A DNA stretch of 64,000 nt from Acanthosepion esculentum (Eukaryota > Mollusca > Cephalopoda > Sepiida > Sepiidae), in contig OZ038480.1 in NCBI GenBank assembly GCA_964036315.1, positions 10,889,203 through 10,953,202 of the forward strand. Reading direction: 5' to 3'. The position numbers and the translations under genes are program-made. This document shows positions 56,184 to 64,000 of the stretch, in pieces. The notes beneath the pieces were generated by a model. The model was not told where the DNA came from. It did not search any database and saw nothing but the letters and a program-made list of their open reading frames with translations. Within the stretch, counting starts at the first letter, position 1; every line of letters starts with the position of its first letter.

Positions 56184-56693
56184 CTGCAAACAGATATAAC
56201 CAATAATGAACTAAAGTCCTACCGATCAAAATTAAAAAAGGAGTAATATCATGCAATGGTTATACAACAATCAGTGATCTTTTTGTCTCGTGGTTTTATT
56301 AATAAAAAGGAAATCTAAACAAGATTCATAACAAAAAAGTACACTAATTTCAACTAAACTTTTTACACATCTTTATTGGTCATATTTCTCAAATAAGAAG
56401 TTTGTAAAAGTTTGTATTATACCAATAAACAATCTGGTACCAGAGAGGCTTATAAAATCTTTGAAAATTCAAACTTGGGTATAATACCAATATTATTTTA
56501 TATTAGTAATATAGTAATTAGTAATAGATGATATTACATAGAGAATTTGTTAAGGAAATCCACATTTAAACATATTGTAATGCAGCAAATAAAACATATT
56601 GAAAAAATAAGCAGATACTAAAATTTATGTAAATAAAGGTGAAAAGATTCGATGAACACTAATGATTAAAAAATTTGTTCATTTGATACCTAC

Positions 56694-56700
56694 CTATCTT
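56694..56700 (-). CDS. TP53BP1: possible 7-nt microexon of the 53BP1 homologue
   Basis: On the minus strand the acceptor tttcccctcag is followed by AAGATAG and then the donor gtaggt. The 7 nt would enter in phase 1 and leave in phase 2, exactly what the next exon (56107-56183) needs, giving ..xAA-GAT-AG/T and residues E/K-D-S before YIEPSPE. The splice signals are strong, but no upstream partner exon was found, so this remains a candidate. Confidence 0.35.
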
Positions 56701-56804
56701 CTGAGGGGAAATTTAATCAAAATATTAACTTCAAAGGTGTGCCTAGAGCATAAAAAAGGATATATTTAGGTCCCTCATACAGAAGAATTTGTACTAGTCC
56801 ATTC

Positions 56805-57065
56805 TTGGCAAGTGTTGGTCTTGGGGGATGTGCAGGTTGTGTAACAGTTACCAGTGTAGAAATTGTAATTGGCATGCAGAGTTCAATTTCTGATTAATTC
56901 TGTTTCACTCAGATTGCACTAATACCCTTGGAAAAGGCATCAATCCATCTTCATCCAGCTATGGGTTAAACAGCAGGGCAAACTGGGCTCTCTTGCCTTG
57001 GCTAGCAGCCAGTCTAGGAGAAGGAAAACTTAATTCAAACCCCATCTTAATATTGTTGGGGTGTT
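56805..57065 (+). mobile_element. family-A SINE copy
   Basis: Shows 'gttgtgtaacagttaccagt', box-B-like 'gcagagttcaatttctgatt', 'cccttggaaaaggcatcaat', ccagctatgggttaaacagc and 'cttggctagcagccagtcta'. One of the more complete copies. Confidence 0.8.
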
Positions 57066-57518
57066 AGTATGTAGTAGTTGCAAGCTACAAAACACTGATG
57101 CCCTGGATGACAAAATCTTCTGCTTTAACAACTGTTGTCAAAAGACATATTTGAAACAAACACATCACAGTCAGGGAAAACTGCAACATATAGCTGGGAT
57201 TGTGTGACCTTTGTTAAGGCTAAAATTGATAACCATGTATTGTTGCTATGGCCTCGTGCAGAGCCCAGGTCATAGCAACAACAAAGTTAAATAAGGCTAG
57301 GTTAGGTGATTTAACATTTCACAAATTGCCGGGTCATTGAAAGACAAAATCATTCTATGTTTTTTTTTATTCCAATTCTATAATTTTTTTAAATCTCTCT
57401 TAATCCAAAAACAAATATACATATCTTACAAGATGAAAATTGTAATTAATAAATAGTTTGAATGTTAACTTTTCTTTATTAATTACTATCATAAACATTT
57501 CAAAAAAAATTTTAATGC

Positions 57519-57521
<3 letters not shown>

Positions 57522-57574
<53 letters not shown>

Positions 57575-57772
57575 TAGTCTTAAAGTGTGCTATATTTATG
57601 GGATAAAGTGCTCAATATCAGAGATAGAGCGTGTGTAAATATAAAAGTGAACATAGAAGTCAACACTTAGAGGTGACAGTCTGTTTCATGCTAGATGCAA
57701 TCGTCAGGCCATATGTATATATATATATTCCTGATATTGAGCACTTTTACCCATAAATATAGTATGCCATAA

Positions 57773-57833
<61 letters not shown>

Positions 57834-57881
57834 GCATTAAATTTTTAATTAAATTCTTATATATATATATATATATATATA
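57522..57881. repeat. TA microsatellites enclosing family-C repeat (copy 2)
   Basis: TA runs at 57522-57568, 57777-57830 and 57859-57881 surround 57570-57775. That stretch repeats the 26.05-26.24-kb text ('aagtgctcaatatcagagat', 'ggtgacagtctgtttcatgc') and its inverted end. Confidence 0.85.
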
Positions 57882-58039
57882 AGGCATTAAATTTGTGACA
57901 CTATTTAGCTATGGTAATTGGCTAACTAATTAAGCATAGAAAATGAAACAGAAAATAGATATTCTTAAAGCGAAAAAAAAGAGTTATAATGAAAGATAGA
58001 CTGATCGATATTAAAAGAAAGATTTTAATTTGTCTACAA

Positions 58040-60221
58040 AAAAAAACCTGCGGAGAGAGTAGTGTGTGAGGTCCTGTTGAGTTATCGCCGAGGGAGATAG
58101 AAAGAAAGGCAAATATGGAATTATCGGCCAAAACAGGTGCTGGTCATAAAAATTTCGGTTGGAGACAAATGCCGATACAGGCAGTGAGAATCAATGTTAA
58201 TTATCTTTCTAAGATATCGTTTATCTTTTTTTTTCTTGGATACAGGCGAAGAGAAGCAAATGGCAATTATAAAATTTTAGCATTGTCTCGATATAGGTAA
58301 GAGGATTGTTATCATTTACTTTGCCAACAGATGCTAAGACGTCGAATGGCAATGTGGCAATTGTAAACTTTTGGCAGTCCCCAGAAAATAGTGGAGAATT
58401 GAGATTTGACGAGGTAAAAGAGTTTAATTTCTTAACAAGTCAAGGATTCCATGATAAAGCTAACTGGCGTAAAGAACCACAGGGCAAACTTTGACAGTGA
58501 TTAATGAGACGGTAAGAGTGCAGGATAAGTGACTTTTGGGTGGCCCAGGAAAAAGAGATCATGTGATAAAATTTAATTGGTAAGGAGAATTTTGTAAACA
58601 AAAATTCTAGATTATAATTTTAAGGAGGCCAGCTTAGACACACCCACACTGCCGAGAGATCATTGGTTGTATGGTAGCATGGTGATGGGCGGAGGTGAAT
58701 GGATGAGAAAGGCGGAGAAGATGTTAACGCCCACTGAAGGGATAGGTATGAGATATCAATGTGAGAGAGAAAGAGTCTAGGAGGATAGCTCTCCTCCAAC
58801 CTTCCCTCACGAATGACGGAGACCCCCCAAAATGGGAAGTGGTTAAATTTCCAAAAATGGGAAATAATCAATTTTCCTGGCCTGGGTTAGGCCGCGTCGT
58901 GCCCACACCGGGTTTTGGTCGGTACCCATATAAACGACCGTCGATGGGTCGTTAAGTAGTTGCAGTGGAGTATAGTTCGATGGTTTGGTTTGTTTGTTTT
59001 GTTTAACGGCATTCCAACCTTAGGGGTCATTTTATGCCGAAAATGATTTTGAGTGACTTTCATTTGGTTTTCAAAAATGTATTGCTGGAGACATTTGGTT
59101 TTCAAAAATGTATTGCTGGAAACATTTGGTTTTCAAAAATGTATTGCTGGAAACATTTGGTTTTCAAAAATGTATTGCTGGAAACATTTGGTTTTCAAAA
59201 ATGTATTGCTGGAAACATTTGGTTTTCAAAAATGTATTGCTGGAAACATTTGGTGTTTGAAAATGTATAGCTGTATACTATTTTTCCAAAAACGTATAGC
59301 CGACAACCTTGTTTTTTCAAAAACAGCCTTTCTGTTGGACATAGTTTATCGCCGTACCCAGTATGCATATGTAGTTTACCATCATACCCATGGACGCGGA
59401 TGCAGTTTACCGTCATACCCATGGACGTGTATAGTTCAAACTGGAGTCACAGTTGAGCTTGTTTTGAACCAGGGTGTTGCCTCGCAGAAGCTGATCGAGA
59501 GATTCCATGACCTCTGACTTCGCCGATGCTACCAATAGCAAGTTATACTGATGAACGAAGTTAAGCTAGCACTTAAAAACTAAATTAGTTGACTTCCAAT
59601 ACCAACTTGCTTGAAATATAGAAGTGTCACATTTCGTAGGAAACGGGCTGGGAGAAAAACACGCTCCTGTATACAACAGAAGGATAAAGTTAAATTGTTA
59701 TTTCTTAACATACTTGAACTTCTTGGGTTTTTCTTTCATTTATTTTTTTTCTTTGCGCTTGTGCAATGCCACCTTCAATTTGGGCTCAGCTTACACTACA
59801 GACCGACGCCTGATTGATCTCGTCTACCTAAGATCAAAGTCACAACGTGGGTAGGTTAGACTTGAGATTGAAGCAGTTACTCCAGTAACCAGACGTTGCA
59901 AGTGAGCTGGGAACGATAGAGTTGGCATTGAACCGGGACAGCTGGTGAAGCCGTTAACATCAACGACCAGAATTCGACCCTAGTGCCACATATGGGTACC
60001 TTGACCACTGGATTCGACCCTGGACGGCTGAGTGTCACATATTGGTATCCTGACCAGGAGATTTCGCCGAGTAGCGACGACCACCGAACAACCAGGACAC
60101 AGGCTGATGGCAGCAACAAAGAGTCAACCCCAAAACGGGAGAAGAAACCTTACAGCTTCACGCCGCGACTGGGAGTTGACCACAAGCTGACGGCTTGGTG
60201 TCACAAATTAAATTCCTACAT

Positions 60222-60225
<4 letters not shown>
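58040..60225 (+). mobile_element. possible LTR-retrotransposon 5' end, remnant
   Basis: A GC-richer block. A TATA-like catataaacg at about 58927 could be an LTR promoter. At about 60038 attggtatcctgaccaggag resembles a tRNA primer-binding site (TGG start), followed by a frame rich in Arg/Thr/Ser that dies in a TA run at about 60226. The phrases ttcgaccct and gtgtcacatattggta recur nearby. No paired LTR, gag or pol motif was found, so this is a guess from layout. Confidence 0.3.
59063..59279. repeat. tandem repeat, about 7 copies of a 31-bp unit
   Basis: The unit 'ttggttttcaaaaatgtatt' + gctggaaacat is nearly identical in 6 copies and degenerate in the seventh. Since 31 is not a multiple of 3, every plus frame is traversed, which creates spurious open frames. 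Confidence 0.95.

Positions 60226-60226
<1 letters not shown>

Positions 60227-60260
<34 letters not shown>
60227..60260. repeat. (TA)n microsatellite
   Basis: TA run ending the GC-richer block. Confidence 0.9.
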
Positions 60261-60263
<3 letters not shown>

Positions 60264-60329
60264 GAATGGGTAGGATAAAAAACTACATACATGCACATAT
60301 ACTTGTATGTGCATATAAATACATTTCTT

Positions 60330-60455
60330 CCTCAGGTGTTAGAAATACAGTGCTCAATATAGTAAAACAGAGCTATAAGTATATATTAGTGGATATGCAT
60401 AATATCCAACGTTGATAACATGTCGTTTCATGCAGCTTGCAATCTTCAGATGCAA
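60330..60455. repeat. family-C repeat (copy 3, diverged)
   Basis: Shares 'acagtgctcaatatagtaaa', gtcgtttcatgcagcttgcaa and tcttcagatgca with the copies at 26.1 and 57.6 kb. Confidence 0.6.
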
Positions 60456-60459
60456 ATTA

Positions 60460-61420
60460 GCAAATATAATCTGACCATTATACAGTTCGTGTTCTCATGG
60501 TGATCATTTGAAATTGTGTTTTAAAACTTGTTTATTTAATTGTTGTGGCATAAAATATTAGAATTAACTATTAAGAATTTATATCATTCAAATTCTTAAG
60601 TTCAAAAGGCAAAGAATTAAAAAGTAATTTTTTTTAAAATTTTACTCTGTTTTATCCACATCAACATTTTCAAATAGGTCCCCATATGTTTCTTATGTTA
60701 AAAATGTACACTTACACGCCTAACGCAAGGGCAATTAGGTCTTAATAATCGGGATAAGGAGCAGAATTTTTCTCAATATGCAATAAATGTGGTGTTCTTA
60801 ATGAAAGGAGGGTATTGGAAAATCATTTAAAGGGTCATAAAGAATGATATATAAACAAGGTGGTCTTAAGCTGAGGGCAGATTGGAAATTTCCCTCAAGA
60901 AAAAAAAAAAAATACCCTGATTTAGATATCTATTAAGCACCTAAGAGCAATGAGAGCAAAATCACCACACTCAATCAGGAATGCTTCAGTCTGTAAAGTG
61001 CCATGTAAGTTAAGAGGATTTTGGATAAGAAGCTGAAGTTTGTTCACAGGGAAATGGATTGCTGCTTAAACAGGGAATTTGATTATTTAACCAGAGTATT
61101 TTGTAATATTTTCACCTGAAATTCTTTGGGAAATGCATAGTGTCTGTGGACAGAAATTAATACAATCATTACGGACAGAACAGAATTTATTTTTAGGAAT
61201 ATCAGGCGGTAATTCAATAATGAAATTTTACTACTAGAATTGATAAAAGCACAATTTAGATTCTTTCAAGACTGACAATAAAGATTACAACTTTATTGAT
61301 ACTAAGTGAGTAAGATTACTCATTCGTTTATCAGTTGACCATTGTGATACACATGCATATGTGTGTGTGTGTGTGTGTATAAAAAGAATCAATAAATTTA
61401 CTTTAATCCAACGTTTTTTA
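60460..61420. other. nothing recognised
   Basis: AT-rich DNA with an A-run near 60901-60912 and a (TG)n run at 61360-61378. No exon or named element seen. Confidence 0.5.
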
Positions 61421-61424
61421 TTAA

Positions 61425-61995
61425 TTCAAATAACATTATAGTGGATAATCATATTTGAAACAGACGTGTTGTTTCTATTTTTATTTTATACAGTGTGTAT
61501 TACATCTATCAGCCTATGTATTCAAGAAATTTTAATAAACATGCTCTCTGATGAGTTAGTAGCGATGGTCAAATGCAAAAGAAATACCAGAACTGTCCAA
61601 CAAACAAAATTAACAAAGTTTGCAATAAAAAGAAAAAGGGGCAAAAATAAATATCAAGCAAGCAAATAATATATGCATTGCAAATTCACAGATAAGAAGG
61701 CAAAAAGTTGACAAACTATGAATTGGCGTCTACACACAAAAGCAAATGCTGTGGCCTGTCTTCTAAACAAGGCATATCTGAACGGAGTCATGTCAAATTG
61801 TAAACCGACCTATTTTATTGGCTAAGAAAAATATCCCAGCATGCAATTGTGGACTTCTGCCTATAAAAGGGGAGAGGGAAAAGTTCTGCAGTAATTCCCA
61901 AGTGGATGGAAATCAACAAACATGCTCTCCAACAGGAATTGAACCTGTGTTCCTCTTTGTCCCTGAGAAACCACCATCTGATCCAACTCAGCTAT
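61425..61995 (-). mobile_element. tRNA-headed SINE-like repeat, family F (copy 1)
   Basis: The minus strand at about 61995-61925 reads atagctgagttggatcagat (box-A-like) and cacaggttcaattcctgttgg (box-B-like), a tRNA-like head without acceptor-stem pairing. The segment 61425-61550 ('tcatatttgaaacagacgtg', 'ctatgtattcaagaaatttt') recurs at 62165-62275 followed by the same ctccagcaggaatcaaac start. The two parts may be one element interrupted by other DNA. Confidence 0.6.
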
Positions 61996-62164
61996 GAAGA
62001 ACGTCACAGTTCAAGATGGCCATATTTTCCTTTTTAAGGAAAAAGGACACTTTGCACACGAAGATACTTTTCTTAAAATCCCATATCTACTCAGTTCCAT
62101 ATCAGAAATGCAAATAAAGTAATTTCTAAAGAATTAATGAACTTATTTTAATCTGATATATTTA

Positions 62165-62305
62165 TTATTACAAATGTCATTATAGTGGATTCTCATATTT
62201 GAAACAGAGGTCCCATTTCTATTTTAAACAGTGTACTAAGTCTATCGACCTATGTATTTGAGAAATCTTAATAAAGAAAATGTGTTCTCCAGCAGGAATC
62301 AAACA
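62165..62305 (-). mobile_element. family F repeat (copy 2, short)
   Basis: Matches 61430-61545 in order and ends in a truncated tRNA-like head (tgttctccagcaggaatcaaac), then a TG run at 62317-62345. Confidence 0.65.
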
Positions 62306-62399
62306 TATGTGTGTGTAGGTGTGTGTGTGTGTGTGTGTCTGTGTGTAAATTATTTTCTGATAGACTGCATCTGTAAAAGTACAAAATGAATAAAAAGGA

Positions 62400-62756
62400 A
62401 AAACTATTCTTAGCCGACACGTTTCGGCCTCTGATGGAATTTATCAAGATAAATGTAGGATTTATTTTGTTGCACGTGTTTATATACAAGAGCAAGGATG
62501 TCACTGATTTATCAAGGCTTTTAGATTTGAGAACATTCATGAATATTCATCAAGTGGTTGAAAAATATTTCTTTGTGTCCTCTACATGTTTTCACTGACC
62601 TTTCAACCACCTGATGATTATTCATGAACATTTCCAAATTTAAAATCCTTGATAAGCCAATGGCATTCTTGCTTTTGTATATAAACACATGCAACAAAAT
62701 AAATCCTACACTTGCCTTGATAAAGTCACTTAGAAGACAAAACATGTCAGCTAAGA

Positions 62757-62765
<9 letters not shown>
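62400..62765. repeat. large inverted repeat, arms about 160 bp
   Basis: The left arm (62400-62560, 'aactattcttagccgacacg' onward) and right arm (62605-62765, ending tgtcagctaagaataatttt) are reverse complements with moderate divergence, sharing 'gtttatatacaagagcaagg' and its inverse. The spacer is about 40 bp. Confidence 0.9.

Positions 62766-62811
<46 letters not shown>
62763..62811. repeat. (TA)n microsatellite
   Basis: TA run abutting the right end of the foldback. Confidence 0.95.
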
Positions 62812-62812
<1 letters not shown>

Positions 62813-63224
62813 ATGATTTTACCCTACATTATAACCAAATCTATGCTGAGAAATAAACGAATGAAAATGTTAGTTACCAAAACAACACAAAAAAAATTTC
62901 TTAAAAATTAAAAAACTAAGCGACTTCTAAATGTTTAGTCCACCCAGTTTTGATTTTTAAAAGAAATGGATCCAAAGCAAACATATATCATTTATTTCAT
63001 GCATATGTATGCATGAAATCTCTCGAAAAAAGATACTAAGAGAATTTACTTACTTAAATCATTAGTCCTTGTATTTCTAAGAATCAATCAAGTTTAATGA
63101 CTTGCATGATGATTCCCTTTCCTTTGGAAATGATCTTTCAAAAAACCCAAAGCACATTGAATGTTTTACTGGACGAACTTGTTATAATTTTTGTGCTGAA
63201 AAGTCCGGTAATTGAAAAAACTCT

Positions 63225-64000
63225 TTCCGACTGGATGCTTTGATTGTAAGCAATGCTCTATACATTCTCTCAAGATTTTCGATTCTGTTCGAAGTTACTT
63301 TCATTGTAAGCAATGCTCTATACATTCTCTCAAGATTTTCACTTCTTTTTCAAAGTTGCTTTGATTGCAAGCAATGCTCTATACATTCTCTCAAGATTTT
63401 CGATTCTGTTCGAAGTTGCTTCCATTGTAAGCAATGCTCTATACATTCTCTCAAGATTTTCGATTCTGTTCCAAGTTGCTTCCATTGTAAGCAATGCTCT
63501 ATACATTCTCTCAAGATTTTCGATTCTGTTCCAAGTTGCTTCCATTGTAAGCAATGCTCTATACATTCTCTCAAGATTTTCGATTCTGTTCCAAGTTGCT
63601 TCCATTGTAAGCAATGCTCTATACATTCTCTCAAGATTTTCGATTCTGTTCCAAGTTGCTTCCATTGTAAGCAATGCTCTATACATTCTCTCAAGATTTT
63701 CGATTCTGTTCCAAGTTGCTTCCATTGTAAGCAATGCTCTATACATTCTCTCAAGATTTTCGATTCTGTTCCAAGTTGCTTCCATTGTAAGCAATGCTCT
63801 ATACATTCTCTCAAGATTTTCGATTCTGTTCCAAGTTGCTTCCATTGTAAGCAATGCTCTATACATTCTCTCAAGATTTTCGATTCTGTTCGAAGATGCT
63901 TCCATTGTAAGCAATGCTCTATACATTCTCTCAAGATTTTCGATTCTGTTCGAAGTTGCTTTGATTGTAAGCAATGCTCAATACATTCTCTCAAGATTTT
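63225..64000. repeat. 60-bp tandem repeat, 13 copies, running off the window
   Basis: Unit 'attgtaagcaatgctctata' + 'cattctctcaagattttcga' + ttctgttccaagttgcttcc, with copies identical or differing by one or two bases (ccaag/cgaag, ttgc/atgc, tccatt/tgatt). The period is a multiple of 3, so two minus-strand frames stay open for more than 200 codons, encoding 20-residue units such as NRIENLERMYRALL. No start or splice context supports translation. Confidence 0.95.

Noticed and set aside
57922..58131. Minus frame beginning MADNSIFAF as the first exon of the 53BP1 homologue
   Set aside because: No donor giving the required phase, low-complexity hydrophobic content, and it lies in a repeat-like GC-richer block.
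59034..59517. Two overlapping plus-strand open frames with FSKMYCW repeats
   Set aside because: Produced by the 31-bp tandem repeat passing through all three frames.
61921..61995. Possible tRNA gene on the minus strand
   Set aside because: Box-A and box-B-like stretches exist but the acceptor stem does not pair and the sequence continues as a repeat; it is a SINE head.

Overview
This is nuclear DNA of an animal, most likely a mollusc and probably a coleoid cephalopod such as an octopus. The reasons are long repeat-filled introns with GT-AG splice sites, very AT-rich DNA with many (TA)n runs, tRNA-headed SINEs of the kind known from cephalopods, and many LINE, mariner, hAT and Helitron remnants. 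The species is an inference; the eukaryotic nature is read directly.

One host gene occupies almost the whole window on the minus strand: a homologue of TP53BP1 (53BP1), the chromatin adaptor of DNA double-strand-break repair. I joined 17 coding exons from 56183 down to 2514, 5,993 coding bases or about 1,997 codons. All 16 internal junctions have GT-AG sites and matching phases. In gene order there are N-terminal SP/SQ-rich exons (56.2-47.4 kb), a giant 2.4-kb exon holding a 14-copy SQ-rich repeat (47.0-44.6 kb), a Ser/Thr-rich exon (37.4-36.1 kb), a basic linker (31.0-30.7 kb) and the oligomerisation segment with its following Ser-rich block (29.4-27.0 kb). These are followed by a linker with a nuclear-localisation-like motif (23.2-18.6 kb), the tandem Tudor domain (6.6-3.9 kb) and the start of the ubiquitin-recognition motif (2.6-2.5 kb). 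The true first exon(s) should lie beyond 56.7 kb, outside or unrecognised. The tandem BRCT exons should lie left of base 1, outside the window.

The introns are packed with mobile and tandem DNA. Listed below are a non-LTR retrotransposon with one long open frame (13.5-16.2 kb), a 37-copy 49/52-bp satellite (16.2-18.0 kb) and degenerate RTE-like and other LINE pieces (10.6-12.1, 33.9-34.8, 41.7-42.1 kb). There are also Tc1/mariner remnants (23.6-24.1, 24.4-25.3, 42.9-43.2 kb), hAT-like elements (20.2-21.4 kb), Helitron pieces (6.9-9.1, 48.7-49.4 kb) and a solo LTR with perfect target duplication (31.3 kb). A SINE with a 5S-rRNA-like head sits at 3.4 kb, and several other SINE families and at least six large foldbacks are present. 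The right end (56.7-64 kb) holds repeats, a possible LTR-retrotransposon leader and a 60-bp tandem array that runs to the window edge.

The most notable observations are the SQ-motif expansion inside the 53BP1 homologue, a non-aromatic residue at one predicted position of the Tudor methyl-lysine cage, a rearranged intragenic duplication that copied part of an exon, and the density of intronic foldbacks that could form long double-stranded RNA.
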